This document shows positions 1 through 5,598 of a stretch of DNA of 6,432 bases, one piece after another. Each line of letters begins with the position of its first letter. The stretch's first letter is position 1. Below the pieces are notes generated by a model. It was not told the origin of the DNA and did not search any database. It worked only from the letters and a program-made list of their open reading frames with translations. The DNA is taken from contig CANGGC010000161.1 in assembly GCA_947453125.1 (NCBI GenBank), forward strand, positions 1-6,432. Reading direction: 5' to 3'. The DNA is from Planctomycetaceae bacterium. GTDB lineage: Bacteria; Planctomycetota; Planctomycetia; Pirellulales; UBA1268. The translations under genes were made by a program, and so were the position numbers.

Positions 1-483
1 AACGCTCTCGCCGAGGGTCAGGTCGTCTCCGAGCTCGTCACGATCCAGGCCATCACCGCGAGCGGCCTGACAGCCCAGGCAACGGCTGAGTTCACGATCA
101 CCGGCTCAGCCGATGCCCCGACCGTCTCCGTCACCCCGGCTTCCAACGACCTCATCAAGGCCGATACGGCGGTCGATAGCGTCACCACTGCCACGGCCAC
201 GTTCACCATCGCAAGCATCGACAGCTCGGTCAGCTACGACACCGGCTGGCTTGAACTCAACGGCTGGGTCACCACCGACAGTGGCCTCACCTACGCCTTG
301 ACCGGCACCTACGGCACCGCCACGCTCGACCTCGCGAAAAACGTCGTCACCTATTTCCTCGACAACGCTCTCGCTGCCACCAATGCCCTCGCCGACGGAC
401 AGATCGTCGTGGAGCTTGTCACGATTCAAGTGATGACCGCAAGCGGACTCACGGCTCAGGCCACGGCTGAGTTCACGATCACC
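1..483 (+). repeat. Two copies of a VCBS-repeat segment (1-102 and 382-483), 381-base period
   Basis: The 34-residue segment from NALAEGQVV to AEFTIT at 1-102 recurs at 382-483, exactly 381 bases (127 codons) later. By hand count, 29 of 34 residues and 82 of 102 bases match. Most base differences are at third codon positions, so the protein repeat is under selection rather than a fresh DNA duplication. The last 21 bases of the two copies are identical. Confidence 0.9.
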
Positions 484-531
484 GTGAACTCCGACACTGC
501 GTGGGATCTTGCCGAAGGTAGATCGAACTGA
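1..531 (+). CDS. C-terminal part of a VCBS-repeat surface/secreted protein (5' end outside window)
   Basis: Frame 1 is open from the first base to a TGA at 529-531, giving 176 residues with no start in view. The sequence is rich in Thr, Ala, Val and Asp and is predicted to be all beta. It contains the core of a VCBS-type (cadherin/Ig-like) repeat: a GTYGTATLDL strand, then YFLDNALAATNALADGQ, then a strand ending in AEFTIT. One almost complete unit is present plus the end of the previous one, with a period of 127 residues. Proteins of this kind are usually very large adhesins or extracellular proteins, so much more of the gene probably lies upstream. The protein stops about 14 residues after the last repeat (VNSDTAWDLAEGRSN), and no PEP-CTERM, dockerin, LPXTG or RTX tail is seen. 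Its function is inferred only from the repeat type. It is convergent with the minus-strand gene ending at 614. Confidence 0.75.
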   Translation, partial: NALAEGQVVSELVTIQAITASGLTAQATAEFTITGSADAPTVSVTPASNDLIKADTAVDSVTTATATFTIASIDSSVSYDTGWLELNGWVTTDSGLTYALTGTYGTATLDLAKNVVTYFLDNALAATNALADGQIVVELVTIQVMTASGLTAQATAEFTITVNSDTAWDLAEGRSN

Positions 532-613
532 ATTGTTGAGCCGTGTGGCGACCAATGCGTGGTAGACAATCGGCGCCACCCAAAAACGTCAGCGATCCTC
601 CTTTGGCTCGCCG
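532..613. other. Convergent intergenic gap, no clear terminator
   Basis: These 82 bases separate two convergent genes. There is a 6-bp inverted repeat, GTGGCG at 545-550 and CGCCAC at 574-579, with a 23-base loop. It is followed by a run of A on the plus strand rather than T, so it does not look like a standard intrinsic terminator in either direction. Nothing else is recognised. Confidence 0.4.
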
Positions 614-817
614 TCATTCCTTCGGTGGCCTGCCCCGCCTCGGTGGTTGCGCGACATGTTCGCCATCCAAAGGCTTCCAGCGTCCATGCTCCTGGAGAAC
701 TCGGCGGAGAAGGAACTCCACCTGCGCATTGACGCTCCGCATGTCGTCGTCGGCCCAGCGCCGCAGGGCGGAGAGGACCTTCGGGTCGAGCCGTAGCAGA
801 AAGGCGTCACGGGGCAC
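614..817 (-). CDS. Small Arc-like ribbon-helix-helix DNA-binding protein with C-terminal AT-hook-like motif
   Basis: A 67-residue protein that starts at a GTG (817-815) and ends at a TGA (616-614). The start is supported by GGAGGG at 831-826, with 9 bases between its GGAGG core and the GTG. Residues 4-12 (DAFLLRLDP) look like the DNA-contacting strand of an Arc/MetJ-type ribbon-helix-helix. Residues about 12-27 and 28-46 (SVNAQVEFLLRRVLQEHG) would be its two helices, and 'SVNAQVEFLLRR' is typical of the Arc family. The tail carries RRGRPPK (60-66), which fits an AT-hook core (R-G-R-P flanked by basic residues). It lies 40 bases after the SPFH gene on the same strand, so the two are probably co-transcribed and the RHH protein may regulate the unit. 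A HicB-like antitoxin role is an alternative, but no toxin gene is adjacent. Confidence 0.8.
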   Translation of the reverse strand: MPRDAFLLRLDPKVLSALRRWADDDMRSVNAQVEFLLRRVLQEHGRWKPLDGEHVAQPPRRGRPPKE

Positions 818-825
818 CGATTGAG

Positions 826-831
826 CCCTCC
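826..831 (-). promoter_or_regulatory. Shine-Dalgarno site for the RHH gene
   Basis: The minus strand reads GGAGGG here. Its GGAGG core (831-827) lies 9 bases before the GTG at 817-815. It decides the GTG start, because the reading frame has no ATG at that position. Confidence 0.7.
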
Positions 832-857
832 AGGGGCACGGACGATCAACAGACGGA

Positions 858-1841
858 TCAGTTGTAGAGTGTGCCGGTGTTGACCACCGGCTGGGCGTGG
901 CGATCGCTACAGAGGACGACGAGGAGGTTCGACACCATCGCCGCCTTCCGCTCGTCGTCGAGTTCGACGATCTTCTCTCTCGAGAGATGCTCGAGGGCCA
1001 TCTGCACCATGGTCACGGCCCCCTCGACGATCTTCGAGCGGGCAGCGACGATCGCGGATGCCTGCTGCCTCTGGAGCATCGCCGCCGCGATTTCCGCGGC
1101 ATAGGCAAGGTGGCTGATGCGGGCCTCGATCACCTCGACCCCGGCCTGGTCGAGCCGCTCCTGGATGTCGGTCCGCAATTGCTTGCAGATCTCCTCGGTG
1201 TTGCCGCGGAGCGACATCTCGTGATCCTCGCTGTCGTAGGGATAGCGCATCGCGAGCGACCGCAGCGCCGCCTCGCTCTGCACGGCGACGAAGTCTTCGT
1301 AATCCTGGACATGGAACGTCGCCTCGGCCGTGTTCACGACGCGCCACACCACCACGGCCGAAATCTCGACCGGGTTGCCGTGGAGATCGTTGACCTTCGA
1401 CGGGCGACCATGCGTCCGCCCCTGTTCCTCCACGACCTTCCCCGCGGCATCCTTCTTCTCGGGCGTGCGCGATGAACCGGTCTCGAAGTTGCGGATCCGC
1501 AAGGAGATCGGCTTCTTGGTGTAGAAGGGATTGGCCCAGAAGAAGCCGGTCTGGCGGACGGTCCCCACATATTCCCCGAAGAGCGAGCAGACGCGGGCCT
1601 CGTTGGGGCCGACAGCCATCAGGCCGGCCAGGATCAAGATCCCGGCGAGGATCGCCGGCACAATGAAGAACGGAATCAGAAACGGCATGCCGGAGAGGAT
1701 CGACGCTGGAATGATCACCGCCGGCGACGCCACGATCAACAGCCCCTGCCACAACCTGCCCCAGCCGGAGATCGGCTGGAGCGGCACCTCGGTGATCGTC
1801 ACCGCAGGACTCGTCGACGGGTTCGGTGTGTTCGGGTTCAT
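858..1841 (-). CDS. SPFH (band 7/stomatin-like) domain membrane protein
   Basis: A 327-residue protein. It has a short Pro/Thr-rich N-terminus and a hydrophobic stretch at about 33-76, which reads as two adjacent membrane segments or a hairpin (LLIVASPAVIIPASIL, then FLIPFFIVPAILAGILILAGLMAV). An SPFH domain follows from about 78 (VGPNEARVCSLFGEYVGTVR) to about 240. A helical region (YAAEIAAAMLQRQQASAIVAARSKIVEGAV, about 247-276) precedes a tail ending VVNTGTLYN. SPFH proteins form membrane-bound oligomeric scaffolds; the partner here is unknown. An in-frame ATG at 1898 would add 19 residues, but the predicted promoter (1903-1930) puts the transcript start near 1895, so ATG 1841-1839 with GAGAGAG upstream is preferred. 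Residues about 122-148 form a charged segment that looks inserted. The RHH gene follows after 40 bases. Confidence 0.88.
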   Translation of the reverse strand: MNPNTPNPSTSPAVTITEVPLQPISGWGRLWQGLLIVASPAVIIPASILSGMPFLIPFFIVPAILAGILILAGLMAVGPNEARVCSLFGEYVGTVRQTGFFWANPFYTKKPISLRIRNFETGSSRTPEKKDAAGKVVEEQGRTHGRPSKVNDLHGNPVEISAVVVWRVVNTAEATFHVQDYEDFVAVQSEAALRSLAMRYPYDSEDHEMSLRGNTEEICKQLRTDIQERLDQAGVEVIEARISHLAYAAEIAAAMLQRQQASAIVAARSKIVEGAVTMVQMALEHLSREKIVELDDERKAAMVSNLLVVLCSDRHAQPVVNTGTLYN

Positions 1842-1899
1842 GGCTCTCTCGGGGAGAAGGAGCGGGGAAGATTCGCGCGACGGATTTCTCGGCGACATC

Positions 1900-1946
1900 T
1901 AAATGATATCACATTATTCCGCCGGGTCAACCGATGCCAGATCTGG
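1900..1946. promoter_or_regulatory. Candidate operator: AT-rich island and palindromes around the SPFH promoter
   Basis: Bases 1900-1918 contain only three G/C in 19 bases, in otherwise GC-rich DNA. Within them TGATATCA (1904-1911) is a perfect 8-bp palindrome covering the extended -10. A second perfect palindrome, CCAGATCTGG, lies at 1937-1946, just upstream of the -35. Both positions suit a repressor of the SPFH/RHH unit. That the downstream RHH/AT-hook protein binds here is inference. Confidence 0.35.
1903..1930 (-). promoter_or_regulatory. Sigma-70-like promoter with extended -10 for the SPFH/RHH unit
   Basis: On the minus strand TTGACC (1930-1925) is followed by a 16-base spacer and TATCAT (1908-1903). 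The -10 hexamer is preceded by TGA (1911-1909), an extended -10 motif (TGn). The -35 matches the consensus at 5 of 6 bases and so does the -10. The predicted start of transcription, about 1896-1894, leaves a leader of roughly 55 bases before the ATG at 1841. Found by eye; no scoring was run. Confidence 0.65.
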
Positions 1947-1970
1947 GATCTCCCCGCGCCGGTCGGCGTG

Positions 1971-3260
1971 TCAGCCAGCAACCGGGGGGGTCATCGTACG
2001 CTTCCCCATCCAGGCGACGAGCGCCTCGGGAACGGCCACCGAGCCGTCGGCCTGCTGGTAATTCTCGACGATGGCGATGATCGCCCGGCTCATGGCAATC
2101 GCCGTGCCATTGAGGGTGTGAACGAAGTGCGTTCCCTTCTCGCCGGGCTTCCGGTAGCGGATCGCCAGACGCCTGGCTTGATAGTCGGTGCAGTTTGACG
2201 TGCTCGTCACCTCTCCCCATTCCCCCTTTTCGCCGCGGCCCGGCATCCAGGCCTCGAGATCGAACTTCCGGTAGGCCGGTCCGCCGAGATCGCCGCTGGG
2301 CGTATCGATCACCCGGTAGGGGATCCCAAGGCCGTCGAACAGCTCGCACTCGAGTTCGAGGAGCTCCTCGTGCAGTCCATCGCTCTGCTCCGGAAGCGTG
2401 AAGGCAAACATCTCCACCTTCGTGAACTGATGGACACGGTACAGCCCGCGCGTGGCCCGGCCATGGGCACCAGCCTCCGTCCGGAAGCAGTGACTGATCC
2501 CGCAGAGCCGCAGCGGAAGCTCCGCGGCCTCGAAGATCCGCTCGTGCATCGCCCCGCCGAGCGTGATCTCGGCGGTGGCCACAAGCGACAAGTCACTCCC
2601 GGTGATGGAGTAGATCTGCGTCTCCGGGCCCCGGGGCATGAAGCCGGTGCCCTCGAGGATCGAGTCCCGCGCCAGATCGGGGGTGGTCATGACCGTGAAC
2701 CCCTTCCGCTGCAGAAGGTCGACGCAGTACCGCGTCAGCGCCAATTCGAGGAGCACGCCGTCGTTGGTGAGAAAGTAGAAGCCGTGCCCTGCCACCTTCG
2801 CCCCGGCATCGAAATCGAAGAGCTTGAGACTCGCGCCGAGGTCGACATGGTCGAGGGGCTTGAAAGAGAACTGCGGGAGCGGCGTCTTGCCACGCCGGAA
2901 CTCGACCGCCGCATCCTCGCCGCCGGTCGGCGCAGAGGGGTGGGTGAGGTTCGGGATCGCCCGGAGGATCGCGTCGGACTCGGCGACGATCTCGGCCTGC
3001 TTCGCCTCGAAGCCAGCCACCTCCTCGCGGAGCCTCCGCCCCTCGGCCTTGAGGGCGTCTTGCTCGGCAGCGTCGGCGGCTTTGCCGATCGACTTGCTGA
3101 CCAGCCCGGCCTGCTGGTTGATCCGGTCGATGTCTGCCTGAAATTGCCGCCGCAGCCGGTCGAGTTCGGCGAACCGGGCAACGTCGGCGTCAGCCCCGCG
3201 CTTCCGGCAGTTTTCCGTGATCAGGTCGATGTTGTCGGCGACGAAACGGCGGTCGAGCAC
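1971..3260 (-). CDS. serS: Seryl-tRNA synthetase
   Basis: A cytosolic class II aminoacyl-tRNA synthetase that charges tRNA-Ser (and usually tRNA-Sec) with serine. The protein has 429 residues, a normal SerRS length. It begins MLDRRFVADNIDLITENCRKRG, the classic SerRS N-terminus. The antiparallel coiled-coil tRNA-binding arm spans about 28-100. The serine-pocket TAE is at 229-231. Motif 2 is FRTEAG (259-264) through RVHQF (275-279) and E283. The conserved STSNCTDYQARR segment is at about 353-364. Motif 3 is TLNGTAIAMSRAIIAIVENYQ (about 382-402), keeping its Arg (R392). The start is GTG 3260-3258, with GGAG ending 9 bases upstream. The frame stays open upstream to 3539, but that stretch is low-complexity, lies antisense to clpS and does not resemble SerRS. 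clpS is transcribed divergently. Confidence 0.97.
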   Translation of the reverse strand: MLDRRFVADNIDLITENCRKRGADADVARFAELDRLRRQFQADIDRINQQAGLVSKSIGKAADAAEQDALKAEGRRLREEVAGFEAKQAEIVAESDAILRAIPNLTHPSAPTGGEDAAVEFRRGKTPLPQFSFKPLDHVDLGASLKLFDFDAGAKVAGHGFYFLTNDGVLLELALTRYCVDLLQRKGFTVMTTPDLARDSILEGTGFMPRGPETQIYSITGSDLSLVATAEITLGGAMHERIFEAAELPLRLCGISHCFRTEAGAHGRATRGLYRVHQFTKVEMFAFTLPEQSDGLHEELLELECELFDGLGIPYRVIDTPSGDLGGPAYRKFDLEAWMPGRGEKGEWGEVTSTSNCTDYQARRLAIRYRKPGEKGTHFVHTLNGTAIAMSRAIIAIVENYQQADGSVAVPEALVAWMGKRTMTPPVAG

Positions 3261-3390
3261 GGTCAGAATCTCCGGGGAGGGGGGCCGGCGGGGCCGGGCC
3301 GTCGGGGGCCGCTGCCCGCGAGGGCTCACGGGGCAACCGCGACGTATACTTCCGTCGTGGTCCGCCGACCCGGGGAAGTGTGCCAGACCG
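3261..3390. promoter_or_regulatory. Divergent serS-clpS intergenic region with TATACT box
   Basis: This 130-base gap must hold the 5' control regions of both genes. On the plus strand TATACT (3345-3350) is a good -10 for clpS and would give a leader of about 34 bases. No convincing -35 is seen at 16-18 bases upstream. The box includes the palindrome GTATAC (3344-3349), so a minus-strand TATACG (3348-3343) could serve serS. A GGGGAAG near 3372-3378 is a distant, weak ribosome site for clpS. Confidence 0.4.
3274..3308 (+). other. Potential G-quadruplex tract upstream of clpS / in the serS leader
   Basis: Five runs of three or more G occur on the plus strand: 3274-3277, 3279-3284, 3290-3293, 3296-3298 and 3304-3308. 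They are separated by loops of 1, 5, 2 and 5 bases, which meets the usual G3+N1-7 pattern. The tract lies between the serS start codon and the predicted clpS -10. The G-rich strand is the serS template strand, so the serS transcript would be C-rich here. Folding is not shown. Confidence 0.5.
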
Positions 3391-3786
3391 ATGCCCACCG
3401 CCGCCAGTGCTTCATCCGAGCCCGCCCCCACCGAGCCCGACTCGGCGGCTACCGTCGCTGTCGAGGAGGCTGCCGCCCCCGCCGAAAAGGAGAAAGCCGC
3501 CGCCGACCGGCCCCGCCGGCAACCGCGGTACCACGTCATTCTCTGGAACGACGACGATCACACCTACCAATACGTGATCGTCATGCTCCGCCAGCTCTTC
3601 GGGCATCCGCCGGAGCGGGGCTGGAAGCTCGCCAAGGAAGTCGACGACCAAGGGCGAGTCATCGTGCTCACGACCACCATGGAGCACGCCGAGCTGAAGC
3701 GGGACCAGATCCACGCCTTCGGCGCCGATCGTCTCATCGCCCGCTCGAAAGGCTCGATGTCCGCGTCGATCGAACCGGAGCGCTGA
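3391..3786 (+). CDS. clpS: ATP-dependent Clp protease adaptor ClpS
   Basis: A 131-residue cytosolic adaptor. ClpS family proteins capture substrates with destabilising N-terminal residues and hand them to ClpA/ClpC-ClpP. The first 40 or so residues are a low-complexity Ala/Glu/Pro tail, longer than in E. coli ClpS. The folded domain runs from about 46 (RYHVILWNDDDHTYQYVIVML) through AKEVDDQGRVIVLTTT to AELKRDQIHAFG, ending KGSMSASIEPER. The binding-loop N53, D54 and D55 match E. coli N34, D35 and D36. The positions matching E. coli M40 and H66 are Y59 and D85. The same features are, to my memory, common in planctomycete ClpS. ATG 3391 is chosen because the frame upstream is non-homologous and lies in the intergenic region. 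The methyltransferase gene follows 62 bases later on the same strand. Confidence 0.93.
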   Translation: MPTAASASSEPAPTEPDSAATVAVEEAAAPAEKEKAAADRPRRQPRYHVILWNDDDHTYQYVIVMLRQLFGHPPERGWKLAKEVDDQGRVIVLTTTMEHAELKRDQIHAFGADRLIARSKGSMSASIEPER

Positions 3787-3837
3787 TCGCGCTGCCGTGC
3801 CGCGGGACATCCCCACGGTTGCCCCTCCCTTCTTGCT

Positions 3838-3841
3838 GGAG
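3838..3841 (+). promoter_or_regulatory. Shine-Dalgarno site deciding a GTG start for the methyltransferase
   Basis: GGAG lies 7 bases before GTG 3849-3851. No ATG is present in frame before the conserved N-terminal part of the protein, so this site fixes the start. Confidence 0.6.
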
Positions 3842-3848
3842 CTTGCTG

Positions 3849-5411
3849 GTGTCCCCCCCTAACTCGGCTGGGTATGTCACGGATGTCGCCTATGTCCCGG
3901 GCTTCTACCCACACCTCGCCCCCAAGGCGCTGCGTCATGTCGCGCTCCTCAACCGCATCCAGCCCCCCGCGGTTGCCGACGGCTTCAAGTATCTGGAGCT
4001 CGGCTGCGGGCTGGGCCGGACGCTGACAACGCTTGCCGCAGCAAACCCCCGGGGATCGTTCGTCGGCGTCGACCTCAATCCGCAGCATACGGCTCAGATC
4101 GCCCGCGACATCGAGGTCGGCGGGCTCTCCAACGCCCGGATCGTCACCTCCGACTTCTCCCAGCTCCCCGACGATCTCCGCGACTTCGACTTCATCACGC
4201 TCCACGGCGTGTGGAGTTGGGTCGCGCCCGATGTCCGCGCCGACATCCTCCGCATCGCCTCCGAGCGGCTCGCCCCTGGCGGGCTCCTCCTGCTGAGCTA
4301 CAACGCCATGCCGGGATGGGCCCATCTCCAGCCGATCCGCGGTATTCTCCGGCAGTACGCTGCCCTGCGGCAGGGAGACAGCGTTCAGCGGGCCCGCGAC
4401 GCCGTCAACTACCTCGCCTACATGCGGGATCAAAAGGCGAAGTACTTCGTCGATAACCCCAACGCCGCGGCCTACGTCGACACGATCCGCGGCCAGGATC
4501 CCCGCTACCTGGCCCACGAATACCTCAACGAACACTGGACGAGCTTCTACTTCGCAGACGTCGCCGGCCAGTTCGCGGAAGCCGGCCTGAGCTTCGTTGG
4601 CAGCCTTCCGGTGCACACGAACTTCTGGGATCTGTGCGTAGCGCCGGTGTTCCACGACCTCTTTCGCACCACGACCAACCGGCTCGTGACCGAGGCCCAC
4701 AAGGATTTCTGCGCCAACACGATGTTCCGATGGGACGTGTACGGAAAGCAGCCGACCTTCCTCCCTGACGTCGCCGCGCGTCTCCGCGCCGCCGACGATC
4801 TCTGGTACCGCAACCCCAAGCCGGGCGTGCAATTGCCGATCACCGTCAATCTCGGCGTGGTGAACTCAACCGTCGACGGTGGCCTTTACGGGACGCTCCT
4901 CGGCATGCTCTCCGGCCGCGGCATGCGAATGTCGGAGATCATCGCTGACCCAAGGCTGTCGTCATCCACCGACCTCGAGATCGCCAAGGCTGTCGATGCA
5001 GGGGTCGGGATGCAGTTGTTCGAGGTTTTGTCCGGACCATCACTCGAAATCGACCGCACCGTCGCGGCGACGCGAATCGCCATGCCGTCGGCTTTTAACC
5101 GGGCGATTCTGGCCGGTGAAATGTTCGGTGGTCGCGGCGTTCCGCTGGCTAGCGCCACGAGTGGGTCAGCGATCACGATCGGGGATCTCGACGCCGCGAT
5201 TCTCACCACCTGGCTCGAGGGAGGCTCCGACGACCTCGCGGCGGGAGTCGACGCGCTGATGACCAAGCACGAGCGCGTGATCAACCACGAGGGGAAGCCG
5301 ATCACCGATCCTGCTGAACGGCGCAGCCGGCTCGCCTCGGCCTGCGAGGGCTTCCGCGGCAACGTCCTCCCAGTCCTCGAGGAGCAGGGAATCGTCATCC
5401 GGGAGGGCTGA
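3849..5411 (+). CDS. AdoMet-dependent methyltransferase with regulatory domain (PKMT-like)
   Basis: A 520-residue protein. Residues about 45-155 form a class I (Rossmann) methyltransferase domain: motif I YLELGCGLGRTL (48-59), the acidic ribose-binding residue D75 in FVGVDLNP, LHGVWSWV (118-125), and LAPGGLLLLSYNAMPGW (141-157). A segment around 220-315 (YLAHEYLNEHWTSFYFADVAGQFAEAG) matches my memory of the methyltransferase regulatory domain family (PF10119). The C-terminal 150-200 residues resemble the helical/winged C-terminal region of the same family. This architecture occurs in the rickettsial outer-membrane protein lysine methyltransferases (PKMT1/2), so protein methylation is plausible but the substrate is unknown. 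The start is GTG 3849, set by GGAG 7 bases upstream. The frame remains open upstream to 2370, but that part is antisense to serS and out of frame with clpS. It may share a transcript with clpS. Confidence 0.85.
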   Translation: MSPPNSAGYVTDVAYVPGFYPHLAPKALRHVALLNRIQPPAVADGFKYLELGCGLGRTLTTLAAANPRGSFVGVDLNPQHTAQIARDIEVGGLSNARIVTSDFSQLPDDLRDFDFITLHGVWSWVAPDVRADILRIASERLAPGGLLLLSYNAMPGWAHLQPIRGILRQYAALRQGDSVQRARDAVNYLAYMRDQKAKYFVDNPNAAAYVDTIRGQDPRYLAHEYLNEHWTSFYFADVAGQFAEAGLSFVGSLPVHTNFWDLCVAPVFHDLFRTTTNRLVTEAHKDFCANTMFRWDVYGKQPTFLPDVAARLRAADDLWYRNPKPGVQLPITVNLGVVNSTVDGGLYGTLLGMLSGRGMRMSEIIADPRLSSSTDLEIAKAVDAGVGMQLFEVLSGPSLEIDRTVAATRIAMPSAFNRAILAGEMFGGRGVPLASATSGSAITIGDLDAAILTTWLEGGSDDLAAGVDALMTKHERVINHEGKPITDPAERRSRLASACEGFRGNVLPVLEEQGIVIREG

Positions 5412-5598
5412 TCCTCCAGACGCCCCAAACCTCCTGTTCATCCCCGCCAGCCCCGTATCCGGCCGCGGATACCCCGCAGATTCGGCAGTCTGCCGGTCGC
5501 TGGGATGTTCGATCGCGATTCTCATGCCCTGCGTGGAGTGTGCCGAATAGACCGGAGACTCGGGTCGTTCCGGTTCCACCGATCGCGACGGACTTTCG
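5412..5598. other. Intergenic region between the methyltransferase and the beta-barrel gene
   Basis: These 187 bases hold two hairpin-forming stretches (see the 5455-5495 entry) and no convincing gene. No promoter with both boxes was found; GAATAG near 5545 is the nearest -10-like string and lacks a -35. The frame of the downstream gene is closed by TAG at 5548-5550, so that gene must start after this point. Confidence 0.5.
5455..5495 (+). terminator. Hairpins after the methyltransferase gene, possible weak terminator
   Basis: GTATCCG (5455-5461) and CGGATAC (5466-5472) form a perfect 7-bp stem with a 4-base GCCG loop. Directly after it come two mutually exclusive stems: GCAGA/TCTGC (5476-5480 with 5489-5493) or CGGCA/TGCCG (5483-5487 with 5491-5495). 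No T-run follows, so this is not a standard intrinsic terminator. It could stabilise the 3' end or be part of a leader for the next gene. Confidence 0.35.

Noticed and set aside
543..824. A 93-residue plus-strand frame opposite the RHH gene
   Set aside because: The opposite strand carries a recognisable RHH protein with a good ribosome site. This frame is Arg/Ser-rich with no domain.
907..1752. A 281-residue minus-strand frame inside the SPFH gene
   Set aside because: It overlaps the SPFH gene in another frame and is dominated by Arg, Gly and Asp, as expected for a GC-rich shadow.
614..1841. The SPFH/RHH unit as a toxin-antitoxin module
   Set aside because: The RHH protein resembles antitoxins in fold, but the SPFH protein is far larger than usual toxins and has no toxin motif. 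No other small gene is adjacent.
1842..1898. The upstream ATG (1898) as the start of the SPFH protein
   Set aside because: It would lie at or before the predicted transcription start, and the extra 19 residues (Arg/Ser/Pro-rich) show no conservation I recognise. The possibility of a leaderless start cannot be fully excluded.
1937..1968. Hairpins AGATC/GATCT and CGCC/GGCG after serS as an intrinsic terminator
   Set aside because: The stems are only 4-5 bp and no T-run follows on the minus strand.
3217..3390. A 58-residue N-terminal extension of clpS
   Set aside because: It overlaps the serS start and the G-rich intergenic tract, has no family resemblance, and would start upstream of the predicted -10.
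3261..3539. A 93-residue N-terminal extension of serS
   Set aside because: The extra part is low-complexity and antisense to clpS. The SerRS-like sequence begins exactly at GTG 3260, which has a good ribosome site and gives the normal family length.
2370..3848. A long open plus-strand frame running into the methyltransferase, which would make a protein of about 1000 residues
   Set aside because: Most of the added part is antisense to serS and then overlaps clpS in another frame. It is Arg/Pro/Gly-rich like a GC shadow, and a well-placed ribosome site supports GTG 3849.
3564..4832. A 422-residue minus-strand open frame opposite clpS and the methyltransferase
   Set aside because: It is antisense to two clearly homologous genes and looks like a codon-bias shadow, with many Val/Gly/Glu and no recognisable domain.
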